Shown here: piece after piece, positions 48,830 to 57,254 of the stretch
Position numbering within the stretch: the first letter of the stretch is position 1
How the letters are laid out: the number at the start of each line of letters is the position of its first letter
NCBI RefSeq assembly: GCF_024519725.1
Contig: NZ_JALJRK010000003.1
Location: 124,001-188,000 of the forward strand
From: Microvirga sp. Mcv34
GTDB lineage: Bacteria > Pseudomonadota > Alphaproteobacteria > Rhizobiales > Beijerinckiaceae
DNA: 64,000 nt
Reading direction: 5' to 3'
Translations under genes and position numbers: made by a program
The notes under the pieces: generated by a model
Database searches by the model: none
What the model was told of the DNA's origin: nothing
What the model saw: the letters and a program-made list of their open reading frames with translations, nothing else

Positions 48830-49423
48830 TCAAGCCGCCGAGGCCGCTAGATCGTTGAACTTCGTCGTCTCATTGCCCCAAGCGTCCCAACCCGGACGGA
48901 CCTGTCGCGAGAACATATCGAAGCGGCGAGCATCCGGACCGGACATTTCCTCCGCTGCGCTGTAAGCCTCTTCCGGCTTCTGGGAGTGAGCGCGGAGCGG
49001 ACCCTCGAGTAGCGATCGGATTCGCCGGGAATGAACCTTCGGCTTCCCACGCTTCCCGATAAGAATCATCTCGGAGGAATTCCGGAAGACGTAGCCGGTC
49101 CCGAACGCGAGCTTCCCGTTCGTCGTCCGCTTCCCCCAGACGCCGGAGGTCGAATAGTTGAAGCCCCAAGCGTGAAGGACGTCGATCGCCTCGCAAAGCA
49201 TGGGATGAGTCCCCCAGAGCCAGAGGAGGCAATCCTTCGCGGCGAGATCATGAACCGGGAGATCCTTAATCTCCTCGAGCGTCATCGTCTGATAATGGTT
49301 CTCGGCGCTCTTCTTCTCTTTGCCCTTCTCGGAGAAGGTCGCGAAGCGCCAAGGCGGATCGCTCATGATGAAGTTATAAGCGTTGCGCTCGTAACCGGCG
49401 AAGGGACCGTTCTCGATAATCAT
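48830..49423 (-). CDS. MT-A70-type adenine DNA methyltransferase, 197 aa
   Basis: Contains the DPPW catalytic motif (residues 22-25 in IMSDPPWRFATF), the block LLWLWGTHPMLCEAIDVLHA and SSEMILIGKRGKP, typical of MT-A70 family enzymes of phages. Methylates adenine N6 in phage DNA, possibly against host restriction. Target sequence not deducible. Confidence 0.88.
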   Translation of the reverse strand: MIIENGPFAGYERNAYNFIMSDPPWRFATFSEKGKEKKSAENHYQTMTLEEIKDLPVHDLAAKDCLLWLWGTHPMLCEAIDVLHAWGFNYSTSGVWGKRTTNGKLAFGTGYVFRNSSEMILIGKRGKPKVHSRRIRSLLEGPLRAHSQKPEEAYSAAEEMSGPDARRFDMFSRQVRPGWDAWGNETTKFNDLAASAA

Positions 49424-49443
49424 TCTCTGTCGTGCCTGTCGTT

Positions 49444-49683
49444 TTAGAGGTCTGTGATTTTCTTCGCGAAGGCTCCGAAGACCGTCCCGGAGAAGGCGCC
49501 ATCGGCGCGGCCTTCTGGGAGCTTCTTCACCTTTCCGGAGGCGACGAACTCGGCGATCAATTCCGCGTCCGTCCTCGGCGTCGTCGCCTCTGCTAGTCGT
49601 TCCGCGCGGCGCTTCGCATTGAGCGCGATCGCGGCTTGTTTCTTGATGTGCGAACCCTGTCGCTTACGCTTTGCCGGATCCAT
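49444..49683 (-). CDS. Hypothetical basic protein, 79 aa
   Basis: Starts MDPAKRKRQGSHIKKQAAIA; strongly basic N-terminus. Overlaps the RuvC-like gene by 20 bases. No family. Perhaps nucleic-acid binding. Confidence 0.5.
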   Translation of the reverse strand: MDPAKRKRQGSHIKKQAAIALNAKRRAERLAEATTPRTDAELIAEFVASGKVKKLPEGRADGAFSGTVFGAFAKKITDL

Positions 49684-50401
49684 GGCCGCGATCCCTTAAG
49701 GAGATGACGTCTCCCGGCTTGACGTCCTCGAGGCGCTTCCGCGCATCCGGACCGCGGCCGAAGACAGACTCGACCGTCGGGACGGCCGGAGGAGGAGCTT
49801 TAGGAGGAGACTTCGGAGCGCCGAATTTCGGAGCGGGAGCCGGCGCTGGCTTCATGCCGTAAGCGAAGAGCGGATCGACGATATGGGCGATCGCGGGATT
49901 CGTTTGTCCGACGCCAAACGACCATACCGCTAAAGCATCGGCTTCATCGGGATTCTGGAAGCTCCATCCGAGGAGCCGGCATTTGTCCTGCGTCTTCGTC
50001 TTCCCGGACTTGTCGCGGCCTTTGCCGCTTGTCGCCTGTCCGATGAAGTGTTTTCGGACCTTCTGAGAGTCGACGAGTTCCGCGCGGATCCCGCGGCTCT
50101 TGCATGTGACGAGGACGAGATAAGCGATCCCGATCAGGAAGAGAGCCGTCTCCGGCGTCGTCCCGATCTGTGCCATAACGACCGGCGTCATCGGCTTTTC
50201 GATATAGACGCGATCGATCTTTTGCATCGATAGGAAGTCGAGGAGATGCCGGAGGAGCTTAACGCCCTTCTCCTCCGGCGAGAGGATCGAGACAGTCCCG
50301 CCGATATTCCAAGTCGCCGCGAACGGCTTCCCGTCTGCCGGTCCCCAAGCGACGCCGACGTTCGTCGCGAGGTCGAGTCCGAGGATTACTTCTTTCGCCA
50401 T
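49664..50401 (-). CDS. RuvC-like Holliday-junction resolvase, 245 aa
   Basis: RNase H-type fold with the acidic set Asp10 (LGLDLATN), Glu68 (VYIEKP) and Asp152/Asp155 (NPDEADALAVW). The last 70 residues are a proline-rich linker and a basic tail. Probably resolves recombination or replication junctions before packaging. Confidence 0.85.
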   Translation of the reverse strand: MAKEVILGLDLATNVGVAWGPADGKPFAATWNIGGTVSILSPEEKGVKLLRHLLDFLSMQKIDRVYIEKPMTPVVMAQIGTTPETALFLIGIAYLVLVTCKSRGIRAELVDSQKVRKHFIGQATSGKGRDKSGKTKTQDKCRLLGWSFQNPDEADALAVWSFGVGQTNPAIAHIVDPLFAYGMKPAPAPAPKFGAPKSPPKAPPPAVPTVESVFGRGPDARKRLEDVKPGDVISLRDRGHGSGKA

Positions 50402-50410
50402 TGCTACCCC

Positions 50411-50445
50411 TGGAAGAAAAGGAGCGGCGCTCGCCGGCGCCGCTC
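50411..50445 (-). terminator. Intrinsic terminator after the 264-aa gene
   Basis: Minus-strand stem GAGCGGCGC / GCGCCGCTC with a short loop, followed by CTTTTCTTCC, just after the stop codon at 50455. It may attenuate transcription into the RuvC-like gene. Confidence 0.75.
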
Positions 50446-50454
50446 ATTCTGTCG

Positions 50455-51249
50455 TTAATGGACGTTGGCGCCGAACGCCGGAGGAGGCGTCTTCTTCCGG
50501 CCGCGACGGGAGGTCTTCTCCTCCTGCGCTGCGTCGGCCTCGGCGTCCTGCGCCTCGCGATCCTTCAGGAAGCGCGGACGGACGTCGTCCTCGTCGGAGC
50601 CGTTCTCGTCGCCACCGGCGGAGCCTTCCGAATTTCCGAAGACGCGATCGATCTCGGATTGACCCTCGAGGGAGACCTCCTCCGGATCCTCGCCGCGGAG
50701 GACGGCGATCCGGCGAGCGGCGATCAATCGAGCTTCGCCGAGGAAGTCGACTCCCTCGTCCGCATGATCGGCGAGGAAGCGATTCAAGCCGAGGTTGACC
50801 GCGACCTCGTCGCCTTGCTCGAGGATAGCAAGCTCGAAGGAGACGAGGCGGTTATCCTTCTCGCCGAAGCCGGCCGGAGCGTCGCCGTCGAGAATTCGGC
50901 TCATAAGAGCGCCGTTATTCTGCTCCTCCGCCCGATCCTCTTCTTCCGACTTCTTAATGAGGTCTTCGAGGTCGACTTGCGAATTCAGCCCGAAGCAATC
51001 GACATAGTACATGAACGCCCGAAAGGTCTGGGAGCGCCGCGGCTCTTCCATCTTCTCGAGATCGGCCGCCATGTTGAACGCCTTCTTATTCAAATGCGCG
51101 TGTTCGACGGCATGATTCAGAGAGGCGCCATAGGACTGATTTTCCTCGGCGACGCGGGACTTCGTTCCCTTCCGCTTCGCCAGGAGCGCCTTTAGCTGTT
51201 CCGCCGGCGTGAGGCGTTCCACGATCTGAGAGTCTTTCTGTTTCGCCAT
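50455..51249 (-). CDS. Hypothetical early protein, 264 aa
   Basis: Start ATG 51249 behind AAGGAGG. Helical, acidic C-terminal half (KKSEEEDRAEEQNNG, VFGNSEGSAGGDENGSDED), ending in a basic, proline-rich tail. Second gene of the leftward operon after the XRE regulator. No family recognised. Confidence 0.6.
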   Translation of the reverse strand: MAKQKDSQIVERLTPAEQLKALLAKRKGTKSRVAEENQSYGASLNHAVEHAHLNKKAFNMAADLEKMEEPRRSQTFRAFMYYVDCFGLNSQVDLEDLIKKSEEEDRAEEQNNGALMSRILDGDAPAGFGEKDNRLVSFELAILEQGDEVAVNLGLNRFLADHADEGVDFLGEARLIAARRIAVLRGEDPEEVSLEGQSEIDRVFGNSEGSAGGDENGSDEDDVRPRFLKDREAQDAEADAAQEEKTSRRGRKKTPPPAFGANVH

Positions 51250-51266
51250 ATCGGCGACCTCCTTCG

Positions 51267-51587
51267 TTAAGCCGCGACCGTGCGGCGCTCGTCCGCCGGC
51301 GCACCGGCGAAGCTCTTCGGGACCTCGAAAAAGAGACGGTCGTCCCAATCGATACCGGCCTCGATCGCGGCCTTCCGGATCCGGGACATTTGACCGGCGT
51401 CCGGAAATCCGCGGCCGGATTCCCAACGCGAAACCGTAGCCTTCGAAGCTCCGGCGATCTCTCCGAATTTCGTTTGATCGTTCCGGAAGATGTGTTCCCG
51501 GATGAACTTCAGAGCGAAGCGGACCTCGTCGCCTCTGCTATTTGCCTTGGAAATCATAGGTTTTCCGCTGTTTTTGGGATGACCCAT
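51267..51587 (-). CDS. XRE-family regulator, 106 aa
   Basis: HTH of the Cro/CI type: TKFGEIAGASKATVSRWESG with a following GFPDAGQMSRI helix. Small and without a clear oligomerisation domain; Cro-like rather than a full repressor. First gene leftward of the switch region, so a likely decision regulator. Start at ATG 51587; alternative at 51557. Confidence 0.78.
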   Translation of the reverse strand: MGHPKNSGKPMISKANSRGDEVRFALKFIREHIFRNDQTKFGEIAGASKATVSRWESGRGFPDAGQMSRIRKAAIEAGIDWDDRLFFEVPKSFAGAPADERRTVAA

Positions 51588-51770
51588 CCGGCATAGGGCC
51601 GAAATTTTGATCGATCAACGTCAAATGTGATCCGAATTTCGAAATTCAGAAATTGAAATTTCAGGATTGACGTTCCGCGAGTTTAGCCCTCTCTCATGGG
51701 ATATCGATCGGCCGTTTCGCTCCCTGGAGCCTCTCGCTCGATCCGATGAACCCCAGAGGGACACGACCCG
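51588..51770. promoter_or_regulatory. Divergent promoter/operator switch region
   Basis: Between divergent operons. Leftward TTGACG at 51624-51619 and rightward TTGACG at 51667-51672. Between and beside them lie perfect palindromes TTGATCGATCAA (51607-51618) and GAATTTCGAAATTC (51634-51647), plus the AT-rich GAAATTGAAATTTC at 51649-51662. This layout fits a lysis-lysogeny switch bound by the XRE protein or another HTH protein. Confidence 0.65.
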
Positions 51771-51860
51771 ATGACAACAGAATCGCCCCCGCTCCTCCGC
51801 CTCCCGGCCGAGTCGAGCCTGATCTCCGAAATTCGAAATTCCGAGTTCGCGTCCGAGTGA
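51771..51860 (+). CDS. Leader peptide or micro-protein, 29 aa
   Basis: ATG 51771 to TGA 51858-51860, with the same leader (cagagggacacgaccc) as the 281 gene. Sequence starts MTTESPPLLRLPAE. Too short to assign; first reading frame of the rightward operon. Might be a small regulator or only a translational leader. Confidence 0.4.
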   Translation: MTTESPPLLRLPAESSLISEIRNSEFASE

Positions 51861-51944
51861 CGCGGAGGCCGCCGGCGCCCCCTGAAACCATGCCCCCGAC
51901 TTGCCGGCGGCCCCTTTTCTTCACCCCCAGAGAGAGAAGCCCCC

Positions 51945-52529
51945 ATGATTGAAGCGGGAAAAGCCTATCGGCCGGCGGAGCTTGTTAAGGCTCTCGTCGA
52001 TCTGCCGACGACGACGACCATCACGTTCCGAGGTCTGACGCTCGCGTTCGCGTCGGAGCCGGAGAAGGGTCTCGGCGCCGGGACGTTTACGATCGAGAAG
52101 CTCCCGGAGGATCTCGCCTCCGATCTCGATCGCTTCGCCAATGCCGGCCCGTCCTCGGACGAGCTTAACGCCGCGATCGCTCCCGCCATGAGCGGGAAGC
52201 CTGTCGTCCCTGAGATCGTCGGCGACCTCTTCGCCGGCCCGTCGCGCCAGAAAGGCGCTTACAAGATCCGCAATCGCGGCCGGATGCCGACGATCCGCTT
52301 CGATGCCGCGAAGATCGTCTTCGATCGGAAAGAGGACGGCGCCGCGACGACGATCCGGGACGTCGCCTCTCGCCTGAAGATCCCGCAAGAGACCGCGCGA
52401 CAGGCTCTCCGATTCCTGGAGCGCGGAGGGTGGATCCGCGAGGTCTCCGTTCCCGGACGGATCGTCCACTTCACCCGGACGTCAAAGCGGATCCGCTTCG
52501 AGGATTGCCAGGAGGCGAACGCATCATGA
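51945..52529 (+). CDS. Winged-helix DNA-binding protein, 194 aa
   Basis: C-terminal winged helix (TTIRDVASRLKIPQETARQA, LRFLERGGWIREVSVPGR) after an unrecognised N-terminal domain of about 120 residues. Starts MIEAGKAYRPAELV. Probably an early regulator of the rightward operon. Its stop overlaps the next start (ATGA). Confidence 0.7.
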   Translation: MIEAGKAYRPAELVKALVDLPTTTTITFRGLTLAFASEPEKGLGAGTFTIEKLPEDLASDLDRFANAGPSSDELNAAIAPAMSGKPVVPEIVGDLFAGPSRQKGAYKIRNRGRMPTIRFDAAKIVFDRKEDGAATTIRDVASRLKIPQETARQALRFLERGGWIREVSVPGRIVHFTRTSKRIRFEDCQEANAS

Positions 52530-52807
52530 GCCGCCTTCGCTATATCTCCCTCTGTGCCGTTATGGGCGTCGTTTGCGTCGCGATCGGCGTCGCCGCCGGC
52601 CTGTTCGTGATTGCGTTCTTCTTCCTCGGACTGAGAGCGTTTCTCTCGCTCCGGACGCTGGCGATCCTCCTCGAATTTCCGGAGATGCTCGCGACGACGG
52701 CCTCGATCGTTGCTCTCCTCGTCGGCCTCTTTGTCGTCCTCGTCTGCGGCCTGTCCGTTCAAAGGGATCTGGCCGAGATCATCGAGGAGAGAGGCGCGAA
52801 GCAATGA
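52526..52807 (+). CDS. Membrane protein, 93 aa
   Basis: Two hydrophobic segments (residues 6-30, 53-78). Coupled by four-base overlaps to both neighbours. Perhaps an early membrane factor. An upstream in-frame start at 52430 overlaps the winged-helix gene and is rejected. Confidence 0.6.
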   Translation: MSRLRYISLCAVMGVVCVAIGVAAGLFVIAFFFLGLRAFLSLRTLAILLEFPEMLATTASIVALLVGLFVVLVCGLSVQRDLAEIIEERGAKQ

Positions 52808-53505
52808 AGGAGATGCTTCTAAGGCTCGTCGACTTCGAGACGACCGGAACGCCTCCGGATGCCGCGATCTGCGAGGTCGGATTCCGCGACGTCTTGTTTA
52901 AGGACGGCGAAGCCAAGATCGATCGAGGCTTCGGGATGCTCGTCAATCCCGGACGGCCGATCCCGCCCGAAGCTATGGCCGTCCATCATATCCGCGATCA
53001 TGAGGTCAAATTCGCGCCTCCTGTCGATCGCGGATTCCGGCTCCTGATGGATGACACGCCGGACATCTTCGTCGCTCATAACGCGAGCTTCGAGCGGGAA
53101 TTCTTCGCGGGAGGTTCGATCCCCTGGATCTGCACACTAAAGGCCGCGCGTCGCGTATGGCCGGAGGCTCCCGGACATTCGAACGGAGTTCTCCGCTATT
53201 GGCTAGATTGCGACTCCGCCGCTGACTTCGACGACGCTCTCGCCATGCCGCCGCATCGCGCCGCGCCGGACGCTTACGTTACCGCTCATATCCTCGTCGA
53301 GCTTCTGAAGGTCGCGACGATCGAGGAGATGATCGCTTGGACCGCGGAGCCGTCGCTCCTGCCGAAGATCAACTTCGGAAAACACCGCGGAAAAAAATGG
53401 ACCGAAGTCCCGCGCGACTATCTCGAATGGATTCTTCGTCAGGAAATGGACGAGGACACCAAGCACACCGCGCGGCACTACCTCAACGGAGGCGAGGCGC
53501 CATGA
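52804..53505 (+). CDS. DnaQ-like 3'-5' exonuclease with ExoX-type C-terminus, 233 aa
   Basis: DEDDh exonuclease motifs: LVDFETTG (Exo I), VAHNASFEREF (Exo II), and HRAAPDAYVTAHIL (Exo III). The C-terminal INFGKHRGKKWTEVPRDYLE is the typical add-on of ExoX/DUF3820 proteins. Degrades DNA from 3' ends; a role in phage recombination or repair is likely. Confidence 0.88.
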   Translation: MKEMLLRLVDFETTGTPPDAAICEVGFRDVLFKDGEAKIDRGFGMLVNPGRPIPPEAMAVHHIRDHEVKFAPPVDRGFRLLMDDTPDIFVAHNASFEREFFAGGSIPWICTLKAARRVWPEAPGHSNGVLRYWLDCDSAADFDDALAMPPHRAAPDAYVTAHILVELLKVATIEEMIAWTAEPSLLPKINFGKHRGKKWTEVPRDYLEWILRQEMDEDTKHTARHYLNGGEAP

Positions 53506-53729
53506 CGGAGCGCGTCCGTTGCTGCGTCCCTTTCTGCCGCCGGACGATCGCCGCCGAGAAGCTGAAGCCTTGGAACGAATGGATCTGCGGGAAGCATTGG
53601 AGCGCCGTCCCAAAGATCGAACGCCGCGAATACTCATGGACGAAACGTCGGATCCCGAACTCGGACGCGACGTCCGTCCAATGGGAACGCCTGAAGGCCG
53701 TAGCGATCGAAGCCGCGGCCGGAATTTGA
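53502..53729 (+). CDS. Cysteine-rich small protein, 75 aa
   Basis: ATG 53502 overlaps the exonuclease stop. Cysteine/histidine-containing N-terminal part (VRCCVPFCRRTI, then WICGKHW) suggests a zinc site. Basic overall. No family. Confidence 0.6.
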   Translation: MTERVRCCVPFCRRTIAAEKLKPWNEWICGKHWSAVPKIERREYSWTKRRIPNSDATSVQWERLKAVAIEAAAGI

Positions 53730-53756
53730 CCTCTCAACCCTGAAGGAGCCGCCACA

Positions 53757-53981
53757 ATGGCGCATAATTTCGAAGAGCTTTTGAAGTCCCTCCGCGCGGA
53801 AGAGAAGCGCCTCTCCCTCTTCGAAGGGAACGCGCAAGTCGACGCCGACGTCCGCGCTCGCGTCCGCGTCGATCTCCTCTTGATCCGCTCGAACGCTGCG
53901 ATCCTCGAAGCGATGGGCGCCGGCAAGCCGAAGGACGAGAAGGGGAAGAAGTCCGGCTCCGCTGAAGGCGCCGGCAAATGA
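53757..53981 (+). CDS. Hypothetical helical protein, 74 aa
   Basis: Good ribosome site (gaagga); helical (FEELLKSLRAEEKRLSLFEG), Lys/Gly-rich tail. Four-base overlap with the next gene. Function unknown. Confidence 0.55.
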   Translation: MAHNFEELLKSLRAEEKRLSLFEGNAQVDADVRARVRVDLLLIRSNAAILEAMGAGKPKDEKGKKSGSAEGAGK

Positions 53982-54283
53982 GCGGCGATCCCTGCCTCTG
54001 CCTCCGCTGTCAGACGAGAAAACTCGTCAAAGACTGGACCGCGACGGATCCGAAGGGAGAACTCGTCGCGCTCCGGAAAGACAACCCGGAGAACGCCGAC
54101 GAAGAGATCATCGGCGCTTATGTCGCTGTCTCTCTCTTTTACGTAGCCGGAGAGTTCCTCTCGAAACTCGATCCGTTCGATCGTCTCGTCATGATGAGCG
54201 AAGCGACGGCCGCCTTTAACGCCGCTGTGAGAGCCGGCCCTCCTGCCGAGGACCATATCGGCCCCGTCGCCGGCTCCTGCTGA
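53978..54283 (+). CDS. Hypothetical protein with N-terminal cysteine cluster, 101 aa
   Basis: Begins SGDPCLCLRCQTRKL, a compact C-x-C-x2-C cluster; the rest is helical (SLFYVAGEFLSKLDPFDRLV). ATGA coupled. No family recognised. Confidence 0.55.
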   Translation: MSGDPCLCLRCQTRKLVKDWTATDPKGELVALRKDNPENADEEIIGAYVAVSLFYVAGEFLSKLDPFDRLVMMSEATAAFNAAVRAGPPAEDHIGPVAGSC

Positions 54284-54313
54284 TCTTCCAAGCCAGAAAG
54301 GAAAAGCGCCACC

Positions 54314-54529
54314 ATGAGCGCGAAGGATCTCATTCGACACCATATCCGCCACGGCTCCGCGCCGGTCCGCGCCGACGACTCGATCCCGAAGGGACAATTC
54401 TCCCTCCGCGACAAACAGACGGAGCGCGTCGTCGCGGCCGGCAAGATGACGGACAAGGCGACGCCTCCGACGGCCGGCCGCGTCCTCTGCGTCAATCCCG
54501 AAGATTATTCCGATCTGGGAGGCGTCTAA
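54314..54529 (+). CDS. Hypothetical protein, 71 aa
   Basis: Preceded by gaaaggaaa. Starts MSAKDLIRHHIRHGSAP; ends NPEDYSDLGGV. No family. In the recombination operon just upstream of the 279-aa gene. Confidence 0.5.
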   Translation: MSAKDLIRHHIRHGSAPVRADDSIPKGQFSLRDKQTERVVAAGKMTDKATPPTAGRVLCVNPEDYSDLGGV

Positions 54530-54530
54530 C

Positions 54531-55370
54531 GTGGCGACGTATGATTACTATTTCGCCGCGCTGCGCTTCCACGCCGGCGAAGGCCCGAAGCCGGATGCTC
54601 ATTTCAATGAGCCGCAACCGGGATTTTATCGGACGCTGGATAAGTCCGGCGTTTGGCTCCCTGTCGCGATCTGGGAAGACGAAGGCGTTCTCGTCGCGCA
54701 AAAGGCGAAGAAGCCTCGCGACGCGACAACGCCCTTCGAGATGATCGACGTCGCCGCGGACGAGATTTGGGACTTCGTCGTCGGGAAGGAAGTCCCGGAA
54801 GAGACTTGGCGCCGCGTCTGCGATCGCTCCGAGGCTTGGCCCGACGAGGCTCCCGGCTTCGGTCATAACGAGGCGCCGCTCGATAAGGATCCGCTCGTTC
54901 GTATCGATCAGGTTCTCGAGAACGCGGACAAGTTCCTCGCCGTTGAGATCATCTCCTCGAAGCCGAAGGCAGACGCCGCGGCCGAGTTCATCGCGGAGCT
55001 TCTCGACCTGAAGGGGATCCTCGAGGAAGCCGAGAAGGAAGAGAAGGCCGAGGCGAGCCAGGAGATCAAGGATATCTCGGCGAAGTTCAAGCCGAAGCTG
55101 AAGGCCGCGGAGAAGACGATCGCGAAGATCCGCGACGAGCTAACCGCTTACATGCTGAAGGCCGAAGTCGATCGCGTCGGCGCCCGTCGCCGCGCCGTGA
55201 CCCTCCGGAAGACGACAGTCCCGGTAATCGAGGACTTCGGGAAGGCGCTCCAACACTTCGCCGCCGACGAGAAAATTCGGGAGGCGCTCGAAAAGCTGAT
55301 CGCCGCCGAGATCAAAGCCGGAAAGACGATTCCCGGCGTCACCACTAAGGAAGAGAGGAAGGCCGTCTAA
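54531..55370 (+). CDS. Coiled-coil phage protein (possible recombination partner), 279 aa
   Basis: GTG start at 54531 behind GGAGG. N-terminal 100 residues of mixed fold; 145-215 a charged coiled coil (LDLKGILEEAEKEEKAEASQ); it ends in a helical domain. Size and position directly before the recombination-type protein suggest a Gp157-like or Gam-like partner. Inference only. Confidence 0.5.
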   Translation: MATYDYYFAALRFHAGEGPKPDAHFNEPQPGFYRTLDKSGVWLPVAIWEDEGVLVAQKAKKPRDATTPFEMIDVAADEIWDFVVGKEVPEETWRRVCDRSEAWPDEAPGFGHNEAPLDKDPLVRIDQVLENADKFLAVEIISSKPKADAAAEFIAELLDLKGILEEAEKEEKAEASQEIKDISAKFKPKLKAAEKTIAKIRDELTAYMLKAEVDRVGARRRAVTLRKTTVPVIEDFGKALQHFAADEKIREALEKLIAAEIKAGKTIPGVTTKEERKAV

Positions 55371-56974
55371 TGAACGAGATCGTCACTTATAACGACTCGG
55401 CGCTCGAGATTATGAGCGTCGACGACAACACCGCGGCGAAGCTCGCGAAGGCAGAGATCGACGTCCAGATCGCCACCGCGAAGAAGTACCCGCGGACGAT
55501 CTCCAAGGTCCGGACAAACCTCGTCGGACTCGCGACCCTCGACGCCGAGATCGCCGGCTCCTGCGTCTATGCCCTGCCGCGCGACGGGAAGACCATCGAA
55601 GGCCCGTCCGCTCGCTTCGCCGAGATCCTCGTCTCGGAATGGGGAAACTGCCGCGCCGCCTCTCGGATCATCGATGAAGGGAAGGAGTTCATCACCGCTC
55701 AAGGGATCTTTCACGACCTCGAGCGGAACGTCGCTATCGCCATGAATGTGCAAACCCGGATCGTCGGGAAGAATGGCAAGCGTTACGGCGTCGATATGAT
55801 CGGGACCGCCGGCGCCTCGGCCGGATCGAAGGCCGTCCGTAACGCGATCTTGAAGGGGATCCCTCAAGCCTATTGGATGGAGTCCTTCCAAGCCGCGCGG
55901 AAGGTTGTCCGCGGCGACTTCAAGACGCTTGCGAACCGTCGCGCCGACGCTCTCGTCATGCTCCAGGGATTCGGCGCGAAGCCGGAGGACGTCTTCGCTC
56001 TCCTCGGCGTTCGCGGCGAGGACGATATCGGCCTCGATCATCTCGTCTCGCTCCGCGGCATTGTGACCGCTGTCCGGGACGAAGGCGCGAGCCTCGAGGA
56101 TATGATCGCGGAGGCAAAGACCCGCGCTCCTGCCGCTCCGCGTTCCGGTCCGCCTCCCGCCGCTGCGAAGCCGCCGAAGGCCGCCGCTCCCAAGCAGGAG
56201 GAGGAGAAGCATCCGGAGGGAGATCCCGCTCGTCTCGCGGAGAAGAAGACCGCGGCGAAGCCGGAGCCGGAGACGCCGGCGCATAACGGCGAGACCGGCG
56301 AAGTCCTGGACGTCGAGAAGCTCCTCTCGGATATCGAGACGCAACTCGCGGCCGCCACGACCCGCGATCAGGTTCTCGAAGTCGTCGAGAGCATGACGGA
56401 CGGCGTCGAACTGCCTCGCGAGGCTCAAGTCTATATCGAGAGCCTGTCTGATAAGGCGATCGAGCGGATCCTCGACGCGATGCCGAAGGCGGCCGACAAC
56501 GCCGACGAGCCGGAGAACAATATCGACGCCGGCGACGGCGATCCCGTCTCCGATTTCCCCGGCGACAAGCTCCCGGACGACCTCGTCGATATGGCCGAAG
56601 TCGAGAAGGATCTCGACGCGGCGAAGACCCTCGAGGATCTGGGAAAGGTCGCGGAGAAGTATCAGGGACGGAACTTCGGAGAGAACGGCGCGAAGGCCGG
56701 CGAGCTTTACGCCGCGGCTGAGAAGCGGATCAAAGGCGCCACGAAGAAGACCCGGACCCCTCCGGCCGCCGGCGCCTCCAAGGAAGAGAAGAAGCCGATC
56801 TTCCTCGCCGTCGACGACGCAATCTCCGCCATGGATAAGGCCGGCGATCAAGACGCTCTCTCCGGGATCTGGACGGAGCAAGTCGAGCCGATCGAAGGGA
56901 AGACGAACGCGGACGAGAAGAAGCGCCTCCGCGACGCCTTCGACCGAAACACCTACCGCCTCCGGAACGGCTGA
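55370..56974 (+). CDS. Conserved phage protein, possible recombinase-type N-terminus, 534 aa
   Basis: The N-terminal 230 residues (VQIATAKKYPRTISKVR, CVYALPRDGKTIEGPSARFA, GTAGASAGSKAVRNAILKG) form a conserved block found in alphaproteobacterial phages, comparable in place and size to Erf/Sak annealing proteins. A Pro/Ala/Glu linker (245-305) leads to three similar helical hairpins. Overlaps the 279-aa gene by one base. Confidence 0.55.
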   Translation: MNEIVTYNDSALEIMSVDDNTAAKLAKAEIDVQIATAKKYPRTISKVRTNLVGLATLDAEIAGSCVYALPRDGKTIEGPSARFAEILVSEWGNCRAASRIIDEGKEFITAQGIFHDLERNVAIAMNVQTRIVGKNGKRYGVDMIGTAGASAGSKAVRNAILKGIPQAYWMESFQAARKVVRGDFKTLANRRADALVMLQGFGAKPEDVFALLGVRGEDDIGLDHLVSLRGIVTAVRDEGASLEDMIAEAKTRAPAAPRSGPPPAAAKPPKAAAPKQEEEKHPEGDPARLAEKKTAAKPEPETPAHNGETGEVLDVEKLLSDIETQLAAATTRDQVLEVVESMTDGVELPREAQVYIESLSDKAIERILDAMPKAADNADEPENNIDAGDGDPVSDFPGDKLPDDLVDMAEVEKDLDAAKTLEDLGKVAEKYQGRNFGENGAKAGELYAAAEKRIKGATKKTRTPPAAGASKEEKKPIFLAVDDAISAMDKAGDQDALSGIWTEQVEPIEGKTNADEKKRLRDAFDRNTYRLRNG

Positions 56975-56983
56975 TCGAAGCCG

Positions 56984-57010
56984 CGGCGCCGGTCCCTGCG
57001 ATCGGCGCCG
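56984..57010 (+). terminator. Hairpin after the 534-aa gene
   Basis: CGGCGCCG occurs at 56984-56991 and 57003-57010, forming an 8-bp stem with an 11-base loop. No T-run follows. May end or attenuate the recombination operon before the last genes. Confidence 0.35.
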
Positions 57011-57044
57011 CCTCCCTCATTTCAGACCGAAAAAATTAACACCG

Positions 57045-57254
57045 ATGCAAACGCGAACCCTTTCCGTCCCTCAACTCCATGCCCTGTTATCCCGGACGTT
57101 CAAGACGAACCCTCCGCGCGAGGAAGCGCCTTGGACCCTTAAGAGCCTCCGGGACCGCGGCCTTATCGACGAGAGCGGCCGCATAACGCCGGCCGGCGAA
57201 GAAGCCCTCCGGACGAAGCGGATCGCCGTCCATCCGAAGGAGATCGCGGCTTGA
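57045..57254 (+). CDS. Small wHTH-like protein, 69 aa
   Basis: LKSLRDRGLIDESGRITPAG is a winged-helix-like end. Basic. No strong ribosome site before ATG 57045. Its stop overlaps the next start (TTGA). Confidence 0.5.
   Translation: MQTRTLSVPQLHALLSRTFKTNPPREEAPWTLKSLRDRGLIDESGRITPAGEEALRTKRIAVHPKEIAA

Noticed and set aside
49428..49440. Further start motif (GGCACGAC) before the methylase gene
   Set aside because: One mismatch to GACACGAC; left out of the exact count to avoid inflating the motif.
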